17,550 nt of DNA from Bacillota bacterium (lineage in GTDB: Bacteria > Bacillota > Dethiobacteria > Dethiobacterales > Dethiobacteraceae): contig JAAZJT010000168.1 in assembly GCA_012800215.1 (NCBI GenBank), positions 1 through 17,550 on the forward strand, given 5' to 3'. Numbering within the stretch: the first letter of the stretch is position 1; the number at the start of each line of letters is the position of its first letter. A program made the position numbers and the translations under genes. Below, one piece after another: positions 1 to 6,573 of this stretch. Below the pieces are notes generated by a model, which ran no database searches, was not told the DNA's origin, and was given only the letters and a program-made list of their open reading frames with translations.

Positions 1-25
1 AAAACTTACGGTAGAATTAGAGTAG

Positions 26-99
26 ACCATCGGTTAAAACTCCTTTCTGGTTTGCTCATCACTTACCATTTTCGGAGTTGCCGATGGTTTTTCCTTTTT
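26..99 (+). terminator. Long terminator-like hairpin at the left edge
   Basis: ACCATCGG at 26-33 pairs with CCGATGGT at 81-88, AACTCC at 38-43 pairs with GGAGTT at 74-79, and an inner TGGT (48-51) can pair with ACCA (65-68). A T-rich run (88-99) follows. A short frame reading KLTVELE and ending in TAG at 23-25 stops just before the stem, so this may be the 3' end of an upstream plus-strand gene. The long interrupted stem could also be a regulatory leader. What lies left of position 1 is not visible. Confidence 0.5.
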
Positions 100-148
100 A
101 CTTTTGCGAACTTAATTGTACACTATCTACTTGGACTTTGGCAAAAAT

Positions 149-179
149 AAAAAAAGCGCATGTGAGCGCTTTTTTTTTG
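149..179 (-). terminator. rpmB terminator (bidirectional-looking)
   Basis: A short GC stem, AGCGC and GCGCT around the loop ATGTGA, is flanked by an A-run on the left and a T-run on the right, so it can act on either strand. It starts about 8 bases beyond the rpmB stop codon when read on the minus strand, the right place for the end of that single-gene transcript. Confidence 0.75.
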
Positions 180-187
180 TAATATTA

Positions 188-379
188 TTAAACAACTCTT
201 TGGATTTTGCCTGCTTTTAGGCAGCGGGTGCAGACGTTAACCCGACGAGGTGCGCCGTCTACCAATGCTTTAACTCTTTGTACATTGGCTTTCCATGTTC
301 TTTTAGATTTAATATTAGAGTGACTGACTGCGTATCCTGTCTCGGTGCCCTTGCCGCAAACAACACACTTTCTGGCCAA
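188..379 (-). CDS. rpmB: 50S ribosomal protein L28
   Basis: This is a 63-residue L28 protein of the large ribosomal subunit. The N-terminus MARKCVVCGKG and the central block SHSNIKSKRTW are typical of the family. Two CxxC pairs (C5/C8 and C50/C53) form a zinc ribbon, so this is the zinc-binding version. The start codon is TTG (377-379), set by a strong AAGGAGGTG six bases upstream (386-394 on the plus strand); no ATG fits. It is a monocistronic minus-strand gene, divergent from the Asp23-fakA-degV operon, an arrangement also known from Bacillus subtilis (rpmB beside yloU-yloV). A promoter and a terminator are visible on either side. Confidence 0.96.
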   Translation of the reverse strand: MARKCVVCGKGTETGYAVSHSNIKSKRTWKANVQRVKALVDGAPRRVNVCTRCLKAGKIQRVV

Positions 380-445
380 TTTTTACACCTCCTTGCCTAT
401 GAAGCAGTATGAAGGCTTTATCTTGAGCATAATAAAGCTTAAATT

Positions 446-484
446 CACTTTTAACATGATAACATAGGTTAAAAGTGCTTGCAA
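446..484 (-). promoter_or_regulatory. rpmB promoter with embedded inverted repeat
   Basis: Read on the minus strand, TTGCAA (479-484) and TATCAT (456-461) are separated by exactly 17 bases, a good SigA-type promoter about 77 bases upstream of the rpmB start codon. A perfect 10-bp inverted repeat (446-455 and 468-477) flanks the -10 hexamer, which lies in its 12-base centre. This could be an operator or a chance AT-rich dyad. The promoter call is fairly secure; the operator call is not. Confidence 0.6.
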
Positions 485-634
485 GTAAATAATTCACAAA
501 GCAGGAATTTTACTATAAGTTATGGAATAATCATTCGCAGGAAATAATCAATTTAGCAGAAGTACAAGTAGAAACATTTTTAGAATACCGCAATATAAAT
601 ATGTGAGGTAATTTATATATTAGGAGGGAAATGA

Positions 635-997
635 ATGACTAATAAAATCCAAACTGAATTAGGTGATATAGTTATCTCTGAAGAGTTAATAGCTACTTTA
701 GCTGGTGTGGCTGCAGTTGAATGCTATGGTTTGGTAGGCATGTCAGCTAGGGCTAAATTAAAGGATGGCATTGCTGAACTTTTGGGTAGAGATAATTTAA
801 GCCGTGGAGTAGAAGTTAAGCAAGAAGAAGGGCAATTGTCTGTAGATCTGTACATTATTGTTTCTTACGGAACAAAGATACCGGAGGTTGCAACGAATGT
901 ACAAGAGAAGGTAAAATATACACTAGAAAGTCTGACTGGCTTGAATGTGACACAAGTTAATGTGCATGTCCAAGGGGTTAGGGTGGCAGACAAATAG
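635..997 (+). CDS. Asp23/Gls24 family protein (YloU-like)
   Basis: This 120-residue protein belongs to the Asp23/Gls24 (DUF322) family. Recognisable blocks are GDIVISEELIATLAGVAAVECYG near the N-terminus, a strand-rich middle (YIIVSYGTKIPEVA, about 73-86), and a C-terminal QVNVHVQGVRV. Members are small cytoplasmic proteins, sometimes membrane-tethered and linked to envelope stress; their biochemical role is unsettled. The ATG at 635 is preceded by AGGAGGG at 622-628. The next gene's Shine-Dalgarno overlaps this stop codon, so the two are translationally close. It is the regular neighbour of fakA/yloV in Bacillota, which suggests but does not prove a link to fatty acid metabolism. Confidence 0.92.
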   Translation: MTNKIQTELGDIVISEELIATLAGVAAVECYGLVGMSARAKLKDGIAELLGRDNLSRGVEVKQEEGQLSVDLYIIVSYGTKIPEVATNVQEKVKYTLESLTGLNVTQVNVHVQGVRVADK

Positions 998-1008
998 GAG
1001 GCAGAGTT

Positions 1009-2619
1009 ATGGAGCAGCTTGTTGGTTCTGATTTGAAATTAATGTTAGCGGCTGGTGCCCGCATGCTGGAGAATAATAAGGAAATGATTAATGCAATGAA
1101 TACATTTCCTGTACCCGATGGCGACACTGGCACTAACATGTGTTTAACTATGCGCTCAGCGCTTAACGAAGTTAAAAAAGTAGAAGAAGATTCTGTTTCT
1201 GCAGTTGGCACAGCTTTATCTACAGGCTCACTTTTGGGAGCGCGCGGGAATTCAGGAGTAATTCTCTCGCAAATTTTTCGTGGTTTTGCTAAGGGACTAG
1301 AGGGCAAAAATACTGTTACACCGAGGGAATTTGCTCTTGCCTTGCAGAGCGGTGTCCATGCTGCTTACAAAGCAGTAATGAAACCGGTGGAAGGCACTAT
1401 GCTAACTATTGCCCGCGAAAGTGCTAAAGAAGCTATGGCTTCGGCCGGCAGGGGCCGAAATTTTATTGATCTGCTGCGCGAAATGATACAGCATGCAGAA
1501 AAAGTATTGGAGAAAACACCGGATATGCTGCCGGTGCTAAAAGAAGCAGGTGTGGTAGACGCCGGTGGAAAAGGCCTAATTGAAATCTATAGAGGATTTT
1601 TACTTCAACTGCAAGGGGAAGAAATTCCTGAACTTGTAATGGCGGAAGAAGAGGTTAAACCGCTTCGCCCACAGGAAGTCTTTCAGACAGAAGATATTGT
1701 CTATGGTTACTGCACAGAGCTAATAGTGCAAGGTGACAATTTGCAGGCAGAAGAGATTCGTACTGAAATAAGTCATCTCGGTGATTCAGTGATCGTAGTG
1801 GGGGATGAAAATGTTGTAAAAATACACATTCATACAAATAATCCTGGGCAAATCCTGGAAAAGTGTATTAAACATGGTACCCTCCATAAGATTAAAGTAG
1901 ATAATATGCGTGAACAGCATGAGCATCTGCTGGAAGAAAGTAAGTCGCCTGCTCCTGTAGCTGATGGCATGGCTGTGGTGGCCGTTGCTGCGGGTGAAGG
2001 CTTAGCCAAAATTTTTGAAAGTTTAGGCGTTAAAAAAGTAATCTATGGTGGCCAGACCATGAACCCCAGTACGGAGGATATTCTTCAAGCAGTTAAAGAA
2101 GTCCCGCAAAATGAAATTATTATTTTGCCTAATAATAAAAATATTGTTTTAGCTGCAAAACAAGTTAATGATTTAGTCGGCAAAGAAGTTCGCGTTGTGG
2201 AGACGCGTTCTATTCCTCAGGGTATAGCAGCAATGCTTGCCTTTAGTGATGAAGAAAAATTAAATGATAATGTTACTGTTATGGAGCGGGCACGACAAAA
2301 GGTACAGTCGGCTGCCGTAACTTTTGCAGTCTGCGATAGTAAAGTTAACGGTCTTGATATTCATGAAAATGACATTATTGGCTTAAAGGAAGACAATATT
2401 GTAGTTGTCGGCCAGCAGGTAGGACAAATAGTTAAAGATTTATTAGCTCAAATGGTAAATGAAGACACAGAAATTATTACTTTATATGCAGGAGACGCAG
2501 TACCGGCAGAAGATGCTGCTGAATTACAGGCAGAGTTGGCTACAATTTTTGCAAATTGTGATGTGGAATTATATGACGGAAATCAGCCATTTTATTATTA
2601 TATTATTTCTGTAGAATAA
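1009..2619 (+). CDS. fakA: Fatty acid kinase FakA (DAK/YloV family)
   Basis: This 536-residue protein matches FakA/YloV, the kinase that phosphorylates fatty acids bound to a FakB (DegV) partner to give acyl-phosphate. The N-terminal DhaL-like ATP domain holds the metal/nucleotide motif PVPDGDTGTNM (D37, D39, N43), GARGNSGVILSQ (77-88), KPVEGTML (125-132) and DAGGKGL (184-190). The middle domain has C235 in YGYCTEL and the HIH pair H273/H275, the candidate zinc-site residues of the family. The C-terminal third is the fold known to contact FakB. The ATG at 1009 has an AGGAGG (996-1001) overlapping the previous stop. The next gene encodes a DegV protein, which strengthens the FakA assignment over a glycerone kinase subunit. 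Confidence 0.93.
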   Translation: MEQLVGSDLKLMLAAGARMLENNKEMINAMNTFPVPDGDTGTNMCLTMRSALNEVKKVEEDSVSAVGTALSTGSLLGARGNSGVILSQIFRGFAKGLEGKNTVTPREFALALQSGVHAAYKAVMKPVEGTMLTIARESAKEAMASAGRGRNFIDLLREMIQHAEKVLEKTPDMLPVLKEAGVVDAGGKGLIEIYRGFLLQLQGEEIPELVMAEEEVKPLRPQEVFQTEDIVYGYCTELIVQGDNLQAEEIRTEISHLGDSVIVVGDENVVKIHIHTNNPGQILEKCIKHGTLHKIKVDNMREQHEHLLEESKSPAPVADGMAVVAVAAGEGLAKIFESLGVKKVIYGGQTMNPSTEDILQAVKEVPQNEIIILPNNKNIVLAAKQVNDLVGKEVRVVETRSIPQGIAAMLAFSDEEKLNDNVTVMERARQKVQSAAVTFAVCDSKVNGLDIHENDIIGLKEDNIVVVGQQVGQIVKDLLAQMVNEDTEIITLYAGDAVPAEDAAELQAELATIFANCDVELYDGNQPFYYYIISVE

Positions 2620-2641
2620 AATAAGGAAAGGACGTGCCTAA

Positions 2642-3484
2642 TTGGGGATCAAAATTGTCACTGACAGTACTGCCGACCTGCCTTTTGATTTAGTTGAAGA
2701 ATTGGGAATTACTGTGGTACCGTTAAAAGTACACTTTGGTGAAGACGAATATTTAGACTGGATCGATTTTGATTCAGATTCTTTTTTTGCTAAATTGCAA
2801 AGCAGTCCAATTATTCCTCGTACATCCCAGCCTTCTCCTGCAGATTTTGAATCAGTTTATAATCGTATTACTAATACTGGTGATAGCATTATTTCTATTC
2901 ACCTTTCCTCTCTTTTAAGCGGTACATATCAATCCGCTATGATTGCTAAAAATACGCTGGAAGATAAAGATATTACGGTAGTTGACTCTAAGACAGGCAG
3001 TATGGCCATGGGAATAGTGGTTATTGAAGCCGCTCGAGCTGCTAAAGCAGGGAAATCAAAAGAAGAAATTTTGTCACAGGTAAATTCCAGCTTAGCTAAA
3101 GTAAAAGTTTTTTTTGCTGTGGATACATTGGAGTATTTACAGAGGAATGGTAGAATTGGTAAAGCGGCTGCCCTGTTGGGTGGTTTGTTAAATGTAAAAC
3201 CGCTTTTGTCTGTTAAAGATGGAATAATTGTACCGAAGGAAAAAATCCGCGGCAAAGCAAAGGCCAAAGAGCGTTTAATTGAAATTGTGGCAGAAGAATT
3301 TGGTGCTGATGTCAAAGGAAAAGCAGTTGTACTGCATGGCAATGAGTTAAATGAAGCACAAGAATTGCACCAAAAAGTCAGCCAGCGTTTTGCTTTCTCC
3401 GAAGTTATGCTTTCTTCTATTGGCTCTGTTATTGGTACCCATCTTGGTCCTGGAGTTCTAGCTATAGCTGTGCTGCCGGATTAG
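2642..3484 (+). CDS. DegV family fatty-acid-binding protein (FakB-like)
   Basis: This is a 280-residue DegV protein. The family binds one long-chain fatty acid and, as FakB, presents its carboxylate to FakA. Family motifs are IVTDSTADLP (5-14), the TSQPSP block (T61), LSSLLSGTYQSA (88-99, with S93), LEYLQRNGRIG (about 163-173, R171) and GTHLGPG (265-271, H267). These supply the polar residues expected around the carboxylate. The start is TTG at 2642, with AAGGAAAGG at 2623-2631, a spacing somewhat longer than usual; no better in-frame start exists. It follows fakA by 22 bases and is closed by a strong terminator, so it is the last gene of the operon. The fatty acid it prefers cannot be read from sequence. 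Confidence 0.92.
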   Translation: MGIKIVTDSTADLPFDLVEELGITVVPLKVHFGEDEYLDWIDFDSDSFFAKLQSSPIIPRTSQPSPADFESVYNRITNTGDSIISIHLSSLLSGTYQSAMIAKNTLEDKDITVVDSKTGSMAMGIVVIEAARAAKAGKSKEEILSQVNSSLAKVKVFFAVDTLEYLQRNGRIGKAAALLGGLLNVKPLLSVKDGIIVPKEKIRGKAKAKERLIEIVAEEFGADVKGKAVVLHGNELNEAQELHQKVSQRFAFSEVMLSSIGSVIGTHLGPGVLAIAVLPD

Positions 3485-3524
3485 TAATTATAAATCCGTC
3501 TAAAACGATATGTTTACTTTTTTT

Positions 3525-3566
3525 AAAAATAATACCTGGGAATTTATTCCCAGGTATTATTTTTTT
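3525..3566 (+). terminator. Strong terminator after degV
   Basis: A perfect 16-bp stem pairs 3525-3540 with 3549-3564 around an 8-base loop, with GC-rich core CCTGGG/CCCAGG, A-rich left flank and T-run on the right. It separates the Asp23-fakA-degV operon from the spore protein gene. It is symmetrical enough to work on either strand, but no minus-strand gene ends here. Confidence 0.9.
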
Positions 3567-3604
3567 CTCTGGAGATATTATAACTTTTTAGGAAAATGAT
3601 TCTA

Positions 3605-3634
3605 GTATATAAGATTGTTACCCTGATAATAATA
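3605..3634 (+). promoter_or_regulatory. Candidate SigG-type promoter of the SASP gene
   Basis: GTATA (3605-3609) and AATAATA (3628-3634) are separated by 18 bases, close to the forespore SigG pattern (-35 GNATR, 18 bases, -10 CATNNTA). Position 1 of the -10 is A rather than C. The predicted start is near 3641, shortly before the Shine-Dalgarno at 3649. SASP genes are classic SigG targets, so function and motif agree. Confidence 0.45.
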
Positions 3635-3663
3635 AAGACACAAAGATAAAGGAGGTGAACTTC

Positions 3664-3906
3664 ATGGCAACAAACAAAGTTAACCAAACTGGTCGTAACC
3701 GCGTTTTAGTTAGCGGTGCGGAACAAGCTTTAAACCAATTCAAACATGAGATTGCTAGTGAACTGGGCCTCGACTATAACGGAGATAAGGGGAATCTGAC
3801 ATCTCGTCAGAACGGTTATGTTGGCGGTTTGATGGTTCGTAGAATGATCGAACAAGCCGAATCCCAATTAGCCAATGGTGGTACCCTCGGCGGAGGGGCT
3901 AAATAG
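3664..3906 (+). CDS. Alpha/beta-type small acid-soluble spore protein
   Basis: This 80-residue protein is an alpha/beta-type SASP, which coats and protects forespore DNA and is later degraded by the GPR protease to feed germination. The diagnostic blocks are HEIASELG (the GPR cleavage region, about 28-35), GDKGNLTSRQNGYVGG and MVRRMIEQAE near the C-terminus, ending in a glycine-rich tail. The chosen ATG at 3664 follows AAGGAGGTG (3649-3657) by six bases; a GTG at 3655 lies inside that Shine-Dalgarno and is not plausible. The gene stands alone, between the degV terminator and its own terminator, and has a SigG-like promoter. It proves that the organism forms, or descends from a lineage that forms, endospores. 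Confidence 0.95.
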   Translation: MATNKVNQTGRNRVLVSGAEQALNQFKHEIASELGLDYNGDKGNLTSRQNGYVGGLMVRRMIEQAESQLANGGTLGGGAK

Positions 3907-3934
3907 CCGAGCCTAACCAAGATACAGTATATAG

Positions 3935-3965
3935 AAAGCGGAAGGTACATACTTTCCGCTTTTTT
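3935..3965 (+). terminator. SASP gene terminator
   Basis: AAAGCGGAA (3935-3943) pairs with TTCCGCTTT (3954-3962) around a 10-base loop, and the T-run continues to 3965. It lies about 30 bases after the SASP stop codon and makes that gene monocistronic. Confidence 0.88.
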
Positions 3966-4070
3966 AATGTAAAAACTATTGCTTGTGTAAACAATTTTGT
4001 AAGCAATCATCAGTGAGTAGACATTTACCTAAATTTGCAGGAAAATAACAACATTAGCACGAACAATGAT

Positions 4071-4080
4071 GAGCATACTA
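4071..4080 (+). promoter_or_regulatory. SigF/SigG -10 element for the CsfG-like RNA
   Basis: CATACTA at 4074-4080 is an exact match to the SigG -10 consensus. The ten bases GAGCATACTA (4071-4080) match 8 of 10 positions of the SigF -10 pattern (GGNRANAHTW), so dual forespore control is possible. The -35 is weak: CATTA at 4052-4056, 17 bases upstream. Transcription would start near 4087, just before the hairpin-rich element. No gene other than this RNA starts nearby; rsmD begins about 180 bases on. Confidence 0.55.
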
Positions 4081-4086
4081 GATAAA

Positions 4087-4200
4087 GCACATTTTTAGTA
4101 AAAAAGTCCCTTCGGGCGGGGAGTCCCGAAGGGTGGGAGAGGAGAAACCGGAGGAAGAGCTTATGGGGAATATGTTGTATCCCTATTATGACCTTTTTCT
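4087..4200 (+). ncRNA. csfG: Probable forespore small RNA, CsfG-like
   Basis: Between the SASP terminator and rsmD lies a GC-rich structured element in otherwise AT-rich DNA. A perfect 9-bp hairpin (CCCTTCGGG 4108-4116 with CCCGAAGGG 4125-4133) is followed by an unpaired purine-rich stretch (4134-4159) containing several ribosome-binding-like GGAG motifs. A second imperfect hairpin (4163-4172 with 4178-4186, A4170 bulged) and a T-run at 4194-4198 end it. No reading frame uses the region. In B. subtilis the forespore RNA CsfG lies just upstream of ylbH (the rsmD homologue), and a ylbH leader motif has been described there. Position, forespore-type -10 and size (about 115 bases) agree. The ends are inferred, and identity with CsfG rests on synteny rather than sequence alignment. 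Confidence 0.6.
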
Positions 4201-4262
4201 AAACTGTTATACATTAATTTTTAAGGAAATATATGGAAGTGGGATAAAAAAGGGGTGATTTG

Positions 4263-4817
4263 GTGCGTGTGATAGGTGGGATCGCTCGCGGTAGAAAATT
4301 GAAAACGAGAAAGGGCTGGGAGACTCGCCCTACAGGAGATAGGGTGAAAGAATCGCTTTTTAATATCCTGCAGCCGTTGCTGCCAGGTGCATTTATGTTA
4401 GATATTTTTGCCGGTACCGGTAATATTGGCATTGAAGCGCTAAGCAGGGGAGCAGAAAAATGTGTCTTTATTGAAAAAAACCACCAGTGTGTTAAAATTA
4501 TTACAGAAAATCTAGCGCTATGTGGTTTTACTAGGTCAGGTGAAGTTATACACAGTGATGCTGTACCTGCATTATTGGTTTTAGGTAGAAAATTGTGTAA
4601 ATTCGACTTGATTTTTCTTGATCCTCCTTATCACGGTACACTGTTAGTTCCTGTATTGGCTGCAATTTACGATAATGCATTATTAGCTGAGGAGGGTATT
4701 GTGGTTGTAGAACACCACGTAGATGCAGAAGATTGGTGGCAGCCAACGCAATGGCAGCCAAGTCGCAAGAAAAAATATGGAGATACAGCAATTACTTTTC
4801 TTACTCCAGCAAACTAA
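4263..4817 (+). CDS. rsmD: 16S rRNA (guanine966-N2)-methyltransferase RsmD
   Basis: This 184-residue protein matches RsmD (YlbH), which methylates G966 of 16S rRNA in the small subunit. The N-terminus RVIGGIARGRKL, TRPTGDRVKESLFNIL, the SAM-binding LDIFAGTGNIGIEALSRGA (D47 onward) and the catalytic DPPY (120-123) in DLIFLDPPYHG are all present. The GTG at 4263 is chosen because family members start MRVI and AGGGGTGA (4251-4258) sits four bases upstream; a TTG at 4260 is too close to it and a GTG at 4269 would lose the conserved start. Its stop overlaps the Shine-Dalgarno of coaD, so the two form an operon. It sits in its usual place before coaD. Confidence 0.95.
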   Translation: MRVIGGIARGRKLKTRKGWETRPTGDRVKESLFNILQPLLPGAFMLDIFAGTGNIGIEALSRGAEKCVFIEKNHQCVKIITENLALCGFTRSGEVIHSDAVPALLVLGRKLCKFDLIFLDPPYHGTLLVPVLAAIYDNALLAEEGIVVVEHHVDAEDWWQPTQWQPSRKKKYGDTAITFLTPAN

Positions 4818-4832
4818 GGAGGCGAACTAATA

Positions 4833-5312
4833 ATGGCTATTGCAATATACCCGGGAAGTTTTGACCCTATAACTAATGGACATCAAGATATTATTGATAG
4901 AGCAAGCAGCATTTTTGATAAAGTGATTGTATCTGTATTGGAAAACCCCCGCAAAAAACCACTTTTTACTGTTGAAGAGCGTGTGGAGATGCTAAATTTG
5001 ATAGCGGCTAAATACCCAAATGTTGAAGTGGATTCATTTCATGGCTTGCTTATAGATTATGCCAAAAAAAAGAATTCAAACATAGTCCTAAAAGGCTTAA
5101 GAGCCATAGCTGACTTTGAGTTTGAATTCCAAATGGCACTTGTTAATCGTAAATTAGATCCTCATTTAGAAACAATTTTTATGATGACAAGTAATCGCTA
5201 TTCTTATTTGTCCAGCAGTATTGTTAAAGAAATTGCTTTCTTCGGTGGCGATATCTCGGATTTAGTTCCACCAGAGGTTTATCCTCTTATTAGAAAAAAA
5301 TTACAAAGCTAA
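4833..5312 (+). CDS. coaD: Phosphopantetheine adenylyltransferase (PPAT)
   Basis: This 159-residue enzyme adenylylates 4'-phosphopantetheine to dephospho-CoA, the penultimate step of CoA synthesis. The nucleotidyltransferase signature TNGH (14-17) lies in YPGSFDPITNGHQD; KGLRAIADFEFEFQMA binds the pantetheine side, and SYLSSSIVKE is the C-terminal nucleotide motif. Length is standard. The ATG at 4833 follows TAAGGAGG (4815-4822), which includes the rsmD stop codon. CoA is also the source of the acyl carrier protein prosthetic group and of malonyl-CoA used by the fab genes downstream. The 3' end overlaps the end of the opposing gene ylbJ. Confidence 0.97.
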   Translation: MAIAIYPGSFDPITNGHQDIIDRASSIFDKVIVSVLENPRKKPLFTVEERVEMLNLIAAKYPNVEVDSFHGLLIDYAKKKNSNIVLKGLRAIADFEFEFQMALVNRKLDPHLETIFMMTSNRYSYLSSSIVKEIAFFGGDISDLVPPEVYPLIRKKLQS

Positions 5313-6535
5313 GCGCGGAAAAATGTTATTTTTATCCCGCGGTAAAGATTGATTAGTATTCCCAACAATAGCAGTATTCCAGCAAAAATAATAAAATGCT
5401 TGCTCATCAGCATAGTTTTTTGTAAAACATTAATGTCTGCTCCTTGTTGCAGGGGTGCAAAAACCGGGGTAGTTATGGCCATTACTGAAGCAAGGGGACC
5501 AATAAGCAGCCAAGTAAAGATAGCGGCAAATATGGTCTGAATAACTCTGGCAATTATAAATGGTGTGATATTCATGTCGGTATCGCTAATGATGCTGGCT
5601 ACCTGACCATGAACAGATAGGCCGCTCCAAGCAATAATGCCGCTAACTACCATAAACGTTTGCAGCATTGGAGCATTTGCTGCTACTTCGCTTGCCACCT
5701 GACAGCCCAAATCTATTTCAAAAATTCCGCTAATGATGGCAGGCATTAAATTCGCGTCTAGACCTAAAGGTGCCAGCAGTTTATAAATAAATGTACTTAA
5801 GACTGAAACTGCACCGATAACAGTCAAAACACGAATAATTACGGAAAATAGTATAATAAACCCGCCCACTAAAAGAAGGCTGTTGACAGAATTAAGCACA
5901 GCATCACCCATTATTTGTCCTAACGCACGGCCATCTTTTATTCTTGCTTCGTAAAGGGCATTAATAGCCCGGGGCAGCATGCGCCTACGCTGTCTTTTTT
6001 CCGCAGTGACGGTTGATTGATCTTTACCATAAAAACGCATTACTAACCCTGTAGAAAAGCTGGAGAGGTAATGAGCGGTGGCAATGGTAGCTCCTATTTC
6101 TGGATAGCCGAACATCCCTACGGCTACTGCACCGGCCATAAAAAGCGGATCGGCAGTATTGGTGAAACTCATTAATCTTTCTGCTTCAATTTTATTAAAG
6201 ATTCCTTCCCGCCTTAAGCGCGCACTTAGGATAGCACCGATGGGGAAGCCTGAAGCCAGGCCCATGGCCAAGACAAATGAACCTTCACCAGGTACTTTAA
6301 AAAGGGGACGCATTAGTGGTTCCAGTAAAACACCGAGAAAATGGACAACCCCAAAACCCATCAACAGCTCTGATCCAATAAAAAAAGGTAGTAGAGCAGG
6401 AAAAACCACATTCCACCAAATTTGCAGCCCATCTACGGCAGCAGTAAAGGCTTCTTCGGGGTAAAGCACCATGGAGACAGCTAACGATACTGCTAACAGA
6501 GCCATTACGTAAATGGAAAGACGCTTTTTATTCAT
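5309..6535 (-). CDS. ylbJ: Sporulation integral membrane protein YlbJ
   Basis: This 408-residue, very hydrophobic protein matches YlbJ, a spore-formation membrane protein of the nucleoside-recognition (Gate) type. It has a membrane segment at about 8-25 and many more helices throughout. Family blocks are FPALLPFFIGSELLMGFG, GLASGFPIGA, SFTNTADPLFMAGAVAVGMFG and, near the C-terminal third, GIFEIDLGCQVASE followed by GIIAWSGLSVHGQ. The transported or bound substrate is not established. The ATG at 6533-6535 is preceded on the minus strand by GAGGGGG (6540-6546) four bases away. In B. subtilis ylbJ is expressed in the mother cell under SigE, and a SigE-like promoter is visible here. The stop codon (5309-5311) overlaps the coaD stop on the other strand. 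Confidence 0.93.
   Translation of the reverse strand: MNKKRLSIYVMALLAVSLAVSMVLYPEEAFTAAVDGLQIWWNVVFPALLPFFIGSELLMGFGVVHFLGVLLEPLMRPLFKVPGEGSFVLAMGLASGFPIGAILSARLRREGIFNKIEAERLMSFTNTADPLFMAGAVAVGMFGYPEIGATIATAHYLSSFSTGLVMRFYGKDQSTVTAEKRQRRRMLPRAINALYEARIKDGRALGQIMGDAVLNSVNSLLLVGGFIILFSVIIRVLTVIGAVSVLSTFIYKLLAPLGLDANLMPAIISGIFEIDLGCQVASEVAANAPMLQTFMVVSGIIAWSGLSVHGQVASIISDTDMNITPFIIARVIQTIFAAIFTWLLIGPLASVMAITTPVFAPLQQGADINVLQKTMLMSKHFIIFAGILLLLGILINLYRGIKITFFRA
5314..5341. terminator. Hairpin at the coaD/ylbJ convergent end
   Basis: CGCGG plus AAAAAT (5314-5324) pairs with ATTTTT (5328-5333) and CCGCG (5337-5341), with a three-base bulge on the right arm. It begins just after the coaD stop and lies inside the last codons of ylbJ. 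No proper T-run follows on either strand, so termination is uncertain; it is the only candidate between the two converging genes. Confidence 0.4.
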
Positions 6536-6573
6536 GTTACCCCCTCGGTATAATTAATATATTGGCTTAGTAA

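Noticed and set aside
1..25. Possible C-terminal end of an upstream plus-strand gene (KLTVELE then TAG at 23-25)
   Set aside because: Seven codons are too few to support a gene; another frame is open to 150 as well. Mentioned only with the hairpin that follows it.
594..599. TATAAA as -10 of the Asp23-fakA-degV operon
   Set aside because: The sequence 17 bases upstream (GAAACA) is a poor -35 and the region is AT-rich; a promoter must exist nearby but cannot be placed with confidence.
978..1307. Minus-strand open frame of 109 codons inside fakA
   Set aside because: It lies wholly opposite a well-conserved kinase domain, has low-complexity composition, and no ribosome site; it is a shadow frame.
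2929..3342. Minus-strand open frame of 137 codons inside degV
   Set aside because: It is antisense to conserved DegV motifs and resembles no family; a shadow of codon usage.
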